64,000 nucleotides of DNA. Origin: Algisphaera agarilytica (GTDB taxonomy: Bacteria; Planctomycetota; Phycisphaerae; Phycisphaerales; Phycisphaeraceae). This document shows positions 22,498 to 31,238 of the stretch, in pieces. The notes under the pieces are model-generated. The model was not told where the DNA came from. It did no database searches and worked only from the letters and a program-made list of their open reading frames with translations. The stretch is from contig NZ_JACHGY010000001.1 in NCBI RefSeq assembly GCF_014207595.1, positions 1,814,812 to 1,878,811 on the forward strand, in the 5' to 3' direction. Every line of letters begins with the position of its first letter. The stretch's first letter is position 1. The position numbers and the translations under genes were made by a program.

Positions 22498-25230
22498 TCA
22501 CTTTTGGGAAGCGGAAGAAGCAACAAAGGTTGGATTACCAGGTAATCGGTCGAGTTCGGTTACCCCAGGCTCAGCCAACCAATCAATAAAGCTCGGCGCA
22601 TCAAGGCGTCCTGTAAGCACACGAACCAACCCTTCCATAAATACCTCATGCCTAACCAGCGTGATATCCGTGGCAGCAGCAGCTTTCTTTTTTGACGTTT
22701 CATCGAAGTCTGGTTTTCCTAGCGTTACCCGATGCATCGACTTGTCAAAATCTGCAGATTTCTGGACTACTTCCCATGCCGCGCGCTTGTCAATCAGAGG
22801 CGGCTTCTTCGTAACGGTTTTGCATTCGATGATCAGAGACTTTTCATTCAATGCTAGGCTGAAGTCTGGCACATTCTGACGGTCGCCATCATCAATCACA
22901 TCAACTACAAGTTGCAATTCCTGCCGAAGCAGCTCGACAATCGCATCTTCATAGTCGGTACCAATAGCTTGATTGCAAGCCTCGACTTGTTCTGCTAGCC
23001 CAACTTCACCGGCAGCCTGAACATGTGCAGCGGCGTAAGGTACCGCAGCATCGTTAAGATTTTGACCAAGTGCATCAATGAGGCTCTCTGCTCGCTCTTT
23101 TCCGTGAATCAATTTCGCCAACTTATCGAGTGGCGTTTTCAGGATGTCCATGATTGTTCCGACGCCATTGGCAGTCAGCGCCATCAATCGCTGACGCCCA
23201 AAACCGGGAACCCGTGATCTTGTCGCAATTTTAAGGACATCGAGGCCATCGACTGGCACACCCCACCGGATTCTGCGAGCTAGCATGCGAAGGTGATTCG
23301 TTGTTGATTGTGGGATGGCAAGTTCCTTTGCCCCTGAAATGCAGCTCAAACCATCTAAAATCCAAGCAAAATCAGATGCCAGCCGGTGGATGTATCCTGA
23401 AGAAATTCTCGACACAAACTGTATCTTTCGCTCGCCTTCTCCAGCCATAAACAAGCCGAGAGCATGTACTGATGCGATAACTTTTGAGTCGTTTGGATCA
23501 AGCGGCGTTAAGAGATTGTTTTGTTGAATGAATAGCTTTGATTCAGCTTTTACTTCCCCCGCAGGATAAGGAAGAAAACGCGTCGGAGTATCACTTGAGA
23601 ATTCAGGGCACGAGGCAATCCAGTGGATGATGCCGATCTGATGATCATCAAACGCATCGTTGATTTGCGAGCCCTTGTTTCCAAGCAAGTCAACAAACTG
23701 TCCAGCTGTTTCCGGTAGCAAGCCTGATTGAGCAGTAGCTCTTCCTAAAGAAGTGATTTGGATCGCGCCATCTTCTTGCGCAAGATAGTGCCTATCGATA
23801 AGCCAAGTGGCGGCATCCTTGGCTTTCTTGATTATCGCCTCCAGTAACTTGGGATTGTGTTCTTGCGTTTGATGCCAATAGAAGCTGTTTTTGAAGAACG
23901 TCTCGACTTCCTTCCGAGTCGAAACAGTTCCGGCTGCAACAAGACCTAAGATTGTTCGTCGCATACTGAGGGAAACCAGTTGTGATATGATTTTCTCATT
24001 CGCCGGGGCGACGAGCTTGTTTGCGTGGGCTAGTTCAGCATTGTTTTTAGGCAAAAGATAAGCGTTGCCATCGGGGTGTAAACCAAGGCGACCCGCGCGG
24101 CCTGACATGTTGCGGTAATCACCCAATGACATTTTGTGATCGTCTCGATAGGTGAAAAAAAGCTTCGAGAAGACAACCGTGCGGAACGGGAAGTTGACGC
24201 CAGCTGAAAGTGTTGACGTGGCAAAGCAAACATCGAAATCAGATTTATCGAAGCCTTGCTCAATGACATTGCGTTCGTCGGGGGTCAGGTCGGCGGAGTG
24301 AAATGCGACACGTCTTTCCGCATTACTCTTAAGCGATTGTGATGACTCGGTCGGCTCCGAAAATAGCTCCAACTGATTCGAAATCGCGATGCCTTTTTGA
24401 TCGCGGTTGCATTGCTTGCTGTATTCGTCTGCATATCTTCGAGCTTCGTTTCTTGTCTCTGTAAAGACTAAAACTGGTCCTTGCCCTCTGGAAATGAGAC
24501 TTCGAACAAACGAATGTAGATTAGACGAAGGGGTGGGGTCGACTGTCGTGGAGCCCTCATCTTGACCGAATTCAACTGTATATCTTTGCCCTGCGTAGCA
24601 AATATGTTGCTGTAGCACAACATCGCGTTTTGCGCAATGCACGACCTCGCATCCCATCCAATCTGCTACTTCGTCGGGATTTTCCGCTGTAGCTGTGAGT
24701 CCGACGAACTGTTTGGGTTTGCGCTGTCTCAGAAGCGTGCATAACGTCTCAACGGAGGCTCCACGATACTTGTCTCCAAGTAACTGTAATTCGTCGGCAA
24801 TGATCACCGTTTGAGACACGCGAAGGCGACCCGAGAGTAAAAGCCCAAGTGCTTTCTCGTATGTTGAGATCAGCAGGCGTGAGCGAATGTCCCCGTCTTC
24901 GCGGTCACCTGTGCTGATGGCCACAGAAATATGAGAGCCAAATTGATCAGAGGTAAATCGTCGTGAAAAGTCTGCGTATTTCTGCTCAGCCAACGCCTTG
25001 TGTGATACAAGATATAGAGCGTCGGCATCACCTTTAAGTGCAGACGCCAAAGCCAGCTCACCGACAAGCGTTTTGCCGGAGGATGTCGGAGCACACACTA
25101 TCGCGCTTGTACCATTATGTACTCCGTGGTTGACGGCGAGCTGCTGTACGTCAGTAAACTCCTTGATGTTCCAGCATTTCAGCCAAGACGCCAGTTCTGG
25201 GCCGACAATGGACTCATCGATTGTGAACAT
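22498..25230 (-). CDS. Superfamily 2 helicase with C-terminal nuclease domain
   Basis: 910 residues. Ski2/Hel308-like helicase: Walker A CAPTSSGKT (47-54), DELQ box (146-149), GLTAT, VLVFTETRNEARRYA, and motif VI MSGRAGRLG near residue 400. A helix-hairpin-helix-like stretch (VPGFGRQRLMALTANGVG) follows. The C-terminal ~130 residues carry PDFSLALNEKSLIIECKT, the PD-(D/E)xK nuclease pattern. Gene GC is near 47 %, far below its neighbours, so it is probably acquired. Helicase-nuclease single proteins such as Hna act in phage defence by abortive infection; membership is my inference. GAGAGGA precedes the ATG. Confidence 0.85.
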   Translation of the reverse strand: MFTIDESIVGPELASWLKCWNIKEFTDVQQLAVNHGVHNGTSAIVCAPTSSGKTLVGELALASALKGDADALYLVSHKALAEQKYADFSRRFTSDQFGSHISVAISTGDREDGDIRSRLLISTYEKALGLLLSGRLRVSQTVIIADELQLLGDKYRGASVETLCTLLRQRKPKQFVGLTATAENPDEVADWMGCEVVHCAKRDVVLQQHICYAGQRYTVEFGQDEGSTTVDPTPSSNLHSFVRSLISRGQGPVLVFTETRNEARRYADEYSKQCNRDQKGIAISNQLELFSEPTESSQSLKSNAERRVAFHSADLTPDERNVIEQGFDKSDFDVCFATSTLSAGVNFPFRTVVFSKLFFTYRDDHKMSLGDYRNMSGRAGRLGLHPDGNAYLLPKNNAELAHANKLVAPANEKIISQLVSLSMRRTILGLVAAGTVSTRKEVETFFKNSFYWHQTQEHNPKLLEAIIKKAKDAATWLIDRHYLAQEDGAIQITSLGRATAQSGLLPETAGQFVDLLGNKGSQINDAFDDHQIGIIHWIASCPEFSSDTPTRFLPYPAGEVKAESKLFIQQNNLLTPLDPNDSKVIASVHALGLFMAGEGERKIQFVSRISSGYIHRLASDFAWILDGLSCISGAKELAIPQSTTNHLRMLARRIRWGVPVDGLDVLKIATRSRVPGFGRQRLMALTANGVGTIMDILKTPLDKLAKLIHGKERAESLIDALGQNLNDAAVPYAAAHVQAAGEVGLAEQVEACNQAIGTDYEDAIVELLRQELQLVVDVIDDGDRQNVPDFSLALNEKSLIIECKTVTKKPPLIDKRAAWEVVQKSADFDKSMHRVTLGKPDFDETSKKKAAAATDITLVRHEVFMEGLVRVLTGRLDAPSFIDWLAEPGVTELDRLPGNPTFVASSASQK

Positions 25231-25359
25231 GTTATTCCTCTCCGGAAGCTGGTTTATATGAAGCTACCTCAATCAACGGTATTTCATGAGTGCTGTGGTT
25301 GATAGTTCCGGCCTCTCAAGCTCCCGCAGCGACTGCCCCGCGATTCCATGCAGGTCGCC

Positions 25360-25554
25360 TTACATCCTGACGCTGGTCTGCATGACGTTGGCGAGCTGAT
25401 CTGCGCGGTCGTGGAGCGCTGGCTGGCGCTTGGCGTAGCCGGCGGATTGCTCGGCGAGCTTGGTCTCGTACTCCTGCTTGGTGGCGGTGATGAGCGGGGC
25501 CGCGAGGGACTCGTTGAGCTTGATCTCGGTACCGCAGTTCTGGTCGGCGGGCAT
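25360..25554 (-). pseudogene. N-terminal remnant of a DUF2130-type protein
   Basis: 64 codons that resemble the start of DUF2130 proteins: CGTEIKLNESLAAPLITATK followed by a charged coiled coil with AKRQPALHDRADQLA. Full proteins are several hundred residues long; this one stops after about 60 and the zinc-ribbon-like CPxC of the family start is reduced to QNC. Nothing of the remainder is found downstream, so it is a truncated leftover beside the acquired helicase. Recognition is from memory of the family. Confidence 0.6.
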
Positions 25555-25594
25555 CGCGCCTCGGCCGGGGGGCCGCCTCACCATCACACCACTC

Positions 25595-25683
25595 ACCCGA
25601 AAACCGTCCATCGATTCACAACTCCGGAAATCAATCATCAAAGGGCCCAGGAATTCCGCCGCGGCTCCAGTGTACGCCCCCGC
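25595..25683. repeat. Direct repeat A flanking the metalloprotease gene
   Basis: About 88 bp beginning CCCGAAAACCGTCCATCGAT, roughly 80 % or more identical by eye to 27424-27511, in the same orientation. It touches the 3' end of the protease gene. Read on the minus strand, both copies encode GPLM..FRSCESMDGFRV, so the repeat may derive from a short coding segment. Confidence 0.8.
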
Positions 25684-25685
25684 CC

Positions 25686-27200
25686 TCATTCGAAGCCTCC
25701 TGCACGGTAGAGTTTTTCGTTTTCGATGATGTACACATGGTTGCCAAGGGTTGCGGCCCGGATCGGGGCTTCGGTCCAGATGCGGTCGCCGATGGTTTCG
25801 TGGCGGCCGGTCGAGACATCCAGTGCGTGCAGGTAGCCGTTCTCCAGAACAACCACTTCCCGGTTGGTCGAGGCGAGGCTTGGTGTGTCGGGGGTGACCA
25901 GCCAATCGGATTGTCCGACGACTTCGTAGGTGCCGGTGCCTGGATTCACTTTACGGAGCTTGTCGTTTTCGTAGACGTAGAGGCTGCCCCCGAAGTACGT
26001 CATCGAGGTGACGCCCTCCCAATTGGCGGTGCCGACCTGGCGGTAGTTGTTTTGGCTGAGCGAGACGGCGTAGAGCTTTCGGTTTTCCACGATGAACACT
26101 TCGCCGTTGCCGTAGGCCATTGAGAGGGGGCCGATTTTCCAGGCGTTGGTTGGGCCGACGATCTTGACTTGCAAGGGGTTGGCGGCGGGGTCGATGCTGT
26201 GGAGGTTGCCGTTTTCGACGATGTAGAGGTGGGTGTCGGAGGAGGCGAGGGCGACCTGGCCGACGTTGAATTTGGTGCCCAGGGGCAGGACGCGCTCCTT
26301 GCCGTTTGCGGGGTTGACCTCGTAGACGTCGCCGTTTTCGATGATGTACAGCTTGCCCCGGCAGCCGGTGATGTCGTGGAACTGGTTGTCCCATGCGGCG
26401 TCGCCGAGCCGGTGGTGTTTCTTAGGGTAGACCCGGCCCGCAAAGCGTTTGTCCTCAGCGGATAGTTTGTTGTTGAAGGGGATTTGGTAGTCCCCGATCG
26501 TAAAGCGGTTCGGGATCGGATAAGCCATGATCGATTGTGGATCGAACCGGCCGGCGTTGACGTGGCTGTGGTCGTAGGCGTCGAGCACGTTGCTGCGTAT
26601 CTTGGCCTCGCTCCAGGGCGGTGTCAGGCTTTTGTAGTAGTTGAAGACGGCGGGTTCGTTCCACTGGAAAGGGATGTCGGTTCGGAGGTGTTCGTGGATC
26701 ATCCCGATGGCATGACCGAACTCGTGCAAGATGACGCGTTCATCCAGCCAGCCAAAGTTCATCGTGGGCTGATCTTGACTGCGGTCCAAAGCAAACTTGC
26801 CCAGAGCGGACCACGACCCCGTGTCTCCGCCCCATTTGAACCCCACACGGATTTCGGCGTCGCCGTCATCGACGAACTCGAACTGGAGGGCGCAGTGGTC
26901 AGACCACTGGGGGGCAACATCCCGCACTTGTTGATGCTGGGCGGGGGTCCCATTGAGGAAGCGAACGCGGAGTGTCGACCGATCTCGCCAGGCGGTGTTC
27001 ATGTCGGCCGCAAGTGACGGGGTGCCGCCATCGTTTAGGACAGCGTTCTGCGGCGGGGTGGCTCGTATGCCTTCTGGGTAGGCGGTGGTGCATATGTGCG
27101 CTTCTTCAGCCGTAGCGCAGACGGTTGATGCCATGAGCAAGCCCTTTCCGGCGATGAGTATGGCCGATACAAGCTGAGCTGAGAGTGAGGTGAGTTTCAT
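25686..27200 (-). CDS. Secreted astacin-like zinc metalloprotease with C-terminal propeller-like repeats
   Basis: 504 residues from the ATG at 27200. A signal peptide (to about residue 30, ends STVCA) leads to a metzincin domain with the full zinc motif HEFGHAIGMIHEH and a Met-turn-like SIMAYP, as in astacins (M12A). From about residue 250, five or so repeats of ~48 residues each carry LYI(I/V)ENG.(L/V)..(I/V)(D/N)P, a tectonin- or propeller-like unit for binding. Likely an exported protease with a binding domain. The gene is bracketed by two ~88-bp direct repeats, which suggests it moved as a unit. Confidence 0.85.
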   Translation of the reverse strand: MKLTSLSAQLVSAILIAGKGLLMASTVCATAEEAHICTTAYPEGIRATPPQNAVLNDGGTPSLAADMNTAWRDRSTLRVRFLNGTPAQHQQVRDVAPQWSDHCALQFEFVDDGDAEIRVGFKWGGDTGSWSALGKFALDRSQDQPTMNFGWLDERVILHEFGHAIGMIHEHLRTDIPFQWNEPAVFNYYKSLTPPWSEAKIRSNVLDAYDHSHVNAGRFDPQSIMAYPIPNRFTIGDYQIPFNNKLSAEDKRFAGRVYPKKHHRLGDAAWDNQFHDITGCRGKLYIIENGDVYEVNPANGKERVLPLGTKFNVGQVALASSDTHLYIVENGNLHSIDPAANPLQVKIVGPTNAWKIGPLSMAYGNGEVFIVENRKLYAVSLSQNNYRQVGTANWEGVTSMTYFGGSLYVYENDKLRKVNPGTGTYEVVGQSDWLVTPDTPSLASTNREVVVLENGYLHALDVSTGRHETIGDRIWTEAPIRAATLGNHVYIIENEKLYRAGGFE

Positions 27201-27423
27201 TGATCTGGTTTCGTTGTATGGCAGAGGTGCCAAGGGTTCAGAGATCGAGAGTGTTGGGTCAAGTTTTGCTGGTGAAGTGCTGTGCCCATCTGCGCCCCGA
27301 ATATGGGCGGTTATGGCATGTAGCGTCCCTCGCGGCGAACGACTGAGGAATCAAGCATTTGCCGCGCACGGCTGGCCTTGCGCAAAATCCCGCAAGTCCG
27401 TAAGGCCGTCCCCACCACGCCAA

Positions 27424-27511
27424 CCCGAAAACCGTCCATCGATTCACAGCTCCGGAAAACAAACATCAAAGGGCCCGGGAAATCTGCTGCGAGTCCAGTG
27501 TAAGCCCCCGT
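27424..27511. repeat. Direct repeat B flanking the metalloprotease gene
   Basis: Same orientation as repeat A at 25595-25683, sharing CGAAAACCGTCCATCGATTC, CTCCGGAAA, CATCAAAGGGCCC and TCCAGTGTA. The rest of the 27201-27805 gap holds no gene. A single perfect DnaA-box word TTATCCACA at 27565 stands alone, and AT-rich sequence precedes the sigma-54 activator. Confidence 0.8.
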
Positions 27512-27756
27512 TCCGGACGACACTACCTTTATTTTCCCTACTCGAAGCCCCAATGATCTGCAGGTTATCCACAGGCTGGGCGGCCGGGTGAATCCTATTC
27601 ACGGCCGATGTGCTGCCATCTATATAAGCAGCCAGTAACGCCCCAGGGCCCCGAATCGGCCTCCCAAACGCGCATATACCCCCTCTGGGGCCCTTTTAAG
27701 CCAGAAAAATGGGTTGGTGAAAATTGTTCACCGCCCGGTCAGGAATGTGAAACTCC

Positions 27757-27774
27757 ATGCAAAGCGCTTGCCAA
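27757..27774 (-). promoter_or_regulatory. Possible sigma-54 promoter (-24/-12)
   Basis: Read on the minus strand: TTGGCAAGCGCTTTGCAT. It has GG and GC ten bases apart as in TTGGCAC-N5-TTGC, with one consensus mismatch. It points away from the sigma-54 activator gene, toward the metalloprotease ~540 bp away. Being partly palindromic, it could instead be an operator. Confidence 0.35.
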
Positions 27775-27805
27775 CACCCTGTTTTGATGATTTAATTGGC
27801 GTTCT

Positions 27806-29407
27806 ATGGATCGTGCTGAGCAAGAATTAGACATTCTCGAACAAATCAGCCAAATTCTTGGCGATGGCCTCGAGCTGAGCCAAGTGTTTCAGCGGGCGAT
27901 GAGCCTGCTCAGCAGCCGGCTGAACGTGCAGCGGGCGGCGCTGGTTTTGTTCGATCAGGCGGCGGATCAGCTCCGGACGGTGGCCTCGGTGGGGCTGACC
28001 TCGGCCGAGCAGGAGCGGGGGCGGTACGCCCTGGGCGAGGGTGTGACCGGCCGGGTGATGGAGACCGGCATCCCCGCGGTGATCCCCGATGTGGCCAACC
28101 ACCCCGAATTCCTGAACCGGACCAAGAGCCGGGAGCTGGCCGAGGAGGCGGAGGGGCCCCTGAGCTTTATCTGTGTGGCGGTGAGAGACGGCGACAGATT
28201 TGTCGGCACGGTCAGCATCGATAAGCCGTTCGTGGATGACGCGACGCTCGCGGCGGAGGCCCGGCTGCTCAAGATCTTTGCGGGGCTCATCGCTCAGACG
28301 ATCCGCATCCACAATGTCGTGCGGCTGGAGAAGGACGAGTGGCTCGCCGAGCGGGAGCAGCTCACCGACAACCTCCGTGGCAAGTACCGCTTCGACAACA
28401 TCATCGGCTCCAGCCCGGTCATGCTCGACGTGCTCAGCACCATCGGGCAGGTTGCCAGCTCTCGCGCCACGGTTCTGCTGCTCGGCGAGACCGGCTGCGG
28501 CAAGGAACTCATCGCCAAAGCGATCCACTACAACAGCCCCCGCCGCGACAAGCCGCTCATCCGCGTGAACTGCGGCGCGCTGTCGCCCCAGCTGCTCGAA
28601 TCGGAATTGTTCGGCCACATGAAAGGCGCGTTTACCGGTGCGGTCAAAGACAAGATCGGCCGATTCGAGGCGGCCAGCGGGGGCACCATCTTCCTCGACG
28701 AGGTCGGCACTCTGGACCCGCAGCTTCAGGTCAAGCTGCTGCGTGTGCTTCAGGAACGCGAGTTCGAACGCGTGGGTGACCACCTGACCATCAAGACCGA
28801 TGTCCGGGTTATCGCTGCGACCAACCTCGAACTCGAAGAAGAAGTCCGCAAAGGCAACTTCCGAGAGGACCTTTACTACCGGCTGAACGTGGTGACGATC
28901 CACCTGCCGCCGCTGCGGTCTCGTCGGGAAGATATCCCGCGATTGATTGACCACTTCCTGGACCGGTACAACCGCGAGAACCAGCGGGACCTCAAGAAGA
29001 TTAGCCGAGATGTGTTGAACACGCTGCTGCGGTACCCCTGGCCGGGCAACGTCCGAGAGCTGGAAAACGCGATCGAGCGTGCCGTGGTGCTGTCCTCGAC
29101 CGAAGAGTTTTCTGAAGAACTGCTCCCCCTGCAGATCCGGCTGTTCGCCCAGCAGATCCGGGGTGACACAACCGACGAGTCAATCGAAGCGATCGCCACC
29201 AAGCTGGCCGAGCACGCCATCAAGCAGTTCCAGATGTACGACGGCGAGGTCTACGACATGGTCATCGGCGAGGTCGAGCGTCGGCTGATCCGCGAGGCGT
29301 TGGACTACAACGGCGGGGTGAAGATCCGAACCGCCGACTTCCTGGGCATCAACCGGAACACGCTCAATAAGAAGGTCAAGGACCTCAATATCGAAGCCAA
29401 GGATTGA
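27806..29407 (+). CDS. Sigma-54-dependent transcriptional activator (GAF-AAA-HTH)
   Basis: 533 residues of NifA-like layout. GAF sensor ~20-165; AAA+ domain ~195-430 with Walker A GETGCGKE (~227), GAFTGA loop that touches sigma-54 (~274), Walker [11 protein letters not shown], and the sensor-II region [20 protein letters not shown]; a Fis-type HTH at the C-terminus ([20 protein letters not shown]). The GAF ligand is unknown. All residues needed to remodel sigma-54 holoenzyme are present. The gene is monocistronic by spacing. Confidence 0.95.
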   Translation: MDRAEQELDILEQISQILGDGLELSQVFQRAMSLLSSRLNVQRAALVLFDQAADQLRTVASVGLTSAEQERGRYALGEGVTGRVMETGIPAVIPDVANHPEFLNRTKSRELAEEAEGPLSFICVAVRDGDRFVGTVSIDKPFVDDATLAAEARLLKIFAGLIAQTIRIHNVVRLEKDEWLAEREQLTDNLRGKYRFDNIIGSSPVMLDVLSTIGQVASSRATVLLLGETGCGKELIAKAIHYNSPRRDKPLIRVNCGALSPQLLESELFGHMKGAFTGAVKDKIGRFEAASGGTIFLDEVGTLDPQLQVKLLRVLQEREFERVGDHLTIKTDVRVIAATNLELEEEVRKGNFREDLYYRLNVVTIHLPPLRSRREDIPRLIDHFLDRYNRENQRDLKKISRDVLNTLLRYPWPGNVRELENAIERAVVLSSTEEFSEELLPLQIRLFAQQIRGDTTDESIEAIATKLAEHAIKQFQMYDGEVYDMVIGEVERRLIREALDYNGGVKIRTADFLGINRNTLNKKVKDLNIEAKD

Positions 29408-29667
29408 GGCCGGCATTGAATCAGGCCGTTCCGAATGGCTTCTGGCGGTAGGCCCGCGTCAATATCGGACGCGGTTTGGCTGCAAGCCATGCTTGGGCAG
29501 ATGTTTGGGGGAATTTGAGAGAAGCGATTGATTGACACCCCCGGGGGCGGCGGATACGCTTGGGGCCCGCGATTTTGCCTCGCGTGGCCGCCCCACGGAC
29601 GGTTGGCCGATGGTTTAGGATGGACTCTCTGTTTTCTGTTCACAAGACGCCCACGGAGTTTCGTGAA

Positions 29668-30729
29668 ATGATGTCGAATCGGCGTTTACGCACGATCTCG
29701 GGTTGGTTGATCTGCAGCCTCCTGCTGTGCCTGACTCTGCCCGCGATTAGCCAGGATCGGTTGGACGCGGGTGTGCTGGCCAACCCGGATTTCTGGGCCC
29801 CCGCTGATCGGCAAGCCATCGCTGCTTTCGTGGACCGCCAAGTCGCTGCCATCCAGAGCGGCGATGAAGTGGCCATGAATGAAGGCCGGACCAACCTCAC
29901 CGACCCGCCCCGCACCCCGGGCGCGAGCGAGCGGTTCCTCAATCAGTTCTCTGAACTGGTTTGCGAGGAGGTTGCCCCGCTGATGGATTCGGACGTGCTC
30001 AAGGTCCGGATCAACTCGATGGTGGTCTGCATGAGCCTGCCGCACCCCAACGGCTTGGCCGCGATTCAGAAAGGCCTCGCCGACGAAAGCGCCGGCGTCC
30101 GCTACCCCGCCGCCCGTGCACTCGAAGGCCTGCTTTCCAGCGGCCAGCTCGACGCCGCTCAAACGGTCGAGGTGCTGGACCTGATCCAGGAACTGATCGT
30201 CGCGGAGAGCGATATCTATGTCGTCCAGCCGCTGTTTGAAGCGATGCTTGCGGCTCCCGACAACAACGAGAAGGTGTTGGAGGTGCTCAACCAGCGTCTG
30301 TCGAGCCATGTCGATGAGCCCGATGCGAGTTTTGTGCCCGCCGGCACCGCGCTGCAAGCCGTGTACTCGCGTTTGATCACCGCCCCCCAACGCCCGGTTG
30401 ACGATGTGCGTGAGTTGGCCCGTGCCAGCGCCCGCCATTTGCTGTTGGCCGCCACGCAACTCGAGGCCGGTGAAGTGCCCGATCAAATCAAGGCCGGCCA
30501 CTTGGAAGCCATCCGGGTTTCGGCGGTTGCTCTTGAGTTCGCGTTCCAGGAGCTTCAGTCGAGCCAACTCGCACCGCTGTCGCCTGCAGGTGCACTCCGC
30601 ACCGAAAAGTGGGACGCGATCGTTCGGATCGGCGAGAACTGGGTTGAGGTTCTCAAGACCGACCCGTTCAACTACACCGATGCCGACCTCGACATCACCG
30701 CAGCAGCCCCCCAGGCCGCGGCGCAGTAA
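29668..30729 (+). CDS. Exported HEAT-like helical protein of unknown function
   Basis: 353 residues from the tandem ATG at 29668/29671, which has GGAG about 9 bp upstream. A signal peptide (LICSLLLCLTLPAIS, cleavage near residue 30) is followed by an all-helical protein with HEAT-like steps: SDVLKVRINSMVVCMSLP, ESAGVRYPAARALEGLL, QTVEVLDLIQELIV, YVVQPLFEAMLAA. Probably periplasmic. Not a family I can name. The C-terminus is Ala/Gln-rich. Confidence 0.7.
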   Translation: MMSNRRLRTISGWLICSLLLCLTLPAISQDRLDAGVLANPDFWAPADRQAIAAFVDRQVAAIQSGDEVAMNEGRTNLTDPPRTPGASERFLNQFSELVCEEVAPLMDSDVLKVRINSMVVCMSLPHPNGLAAIQKGLADESAGVRYPAARALEGLLSSGQLDAAQTVEVLDLIQELIVAESDIYVVQPLFEAMLAAPDNNEKVLEVLNQRLSSHVDEPDASFVPAGTALQAVYSRLITAPQRPVDDVRELARASARHLLLAATQLEAGEVPDQIKAGHLEAIRVSAVALEFAFQELQSSQLAPLSPAGALRTEKWDAIVRIGENWVEVLKTDPFNYTDADLDITAAAPQAAAQ

Positions 30730-30785
30730 TCCCCGCAAAACGTCTTGAGTCGACGGTCTTTAACTTAGCTAGCTTTAACGAGACG

Positions 30786-31121
30786 TCATCGGCCCACGCC
30801 GCCGATTCGCTCATCGACCTTACGCATCAGGTCTACGTAATCCATTTGTGCCATCTGCATGTCCCGCAGGATCGGGTCCATCGCCACGCCCTGCTGGAGT
30901 TCCTGCAGTTTGCGTTTGTCATCGACTTCGATCGGCTCGCCTTTGGCCTGCTTCTCGGCCAGGGTCTGGTTGTGCCGATTCAGGTCGTTCATGAGGCGCT
31001 GCGAGTCGGTGTTGTCCTCGAGCTGCTTGATGAGCGATTCGAGTTTCTGGGTGGCGGGGTGAGCCGCGATCAGTTGGCCGAGCTTGTCGGCGGCGTCGAG
31101 GATGGCTTGTTGGTCGCTCAT
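30786..31121 (-). CDS. YlbF/YmcA family protein
   Basis: 111 residues, nearly all helix: AADKLGQLIAAHPATQKLESLI, DSQRLMNDLNRHNQTL, and LQELQQGVAMDPILRDMQMAQMDY spread along it, the Com_YlbF layout. In Bacillus, YlbF and YmcA join YaaT in a complex that affects RNase Y and competence; whether that holds in this organism is unknown. It is divergent from rnr, which encodes an exoribonuclease. Confidence 0.75.
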   Translation of the reverse strand: MSDQQAILDAADKLGQLIAAHPATQKLESLIKQLEDNTDSQRLMNDLNRHNQTLAEKQAKGEPIEVDDKRKLQELQQGVAMDPILRDMQMAQMDYVDLMRKVDERIGGVGR

Positions 31122-31238
31122 GGAGGGGCTCGCTGGGTGTGTGGATTAACATCAATTTCAACGGGCTATGCTACAGTACCAAGCGGGTGAAGACGCCGGG
31201 CAGCACCGCCCTGCCCTCGCTCGCCAAAGTTTTTCGAC

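Noticed and set aside
27565..27573. Perfect DnaA box TTATCCACA as part of a replication origin
   Set aside because: It is single, with no cluster, no AT-rich unwinding element and no dnaA/dnaN/gyrB nearby. A second one at ~14980 is part of a palindromic repeat.
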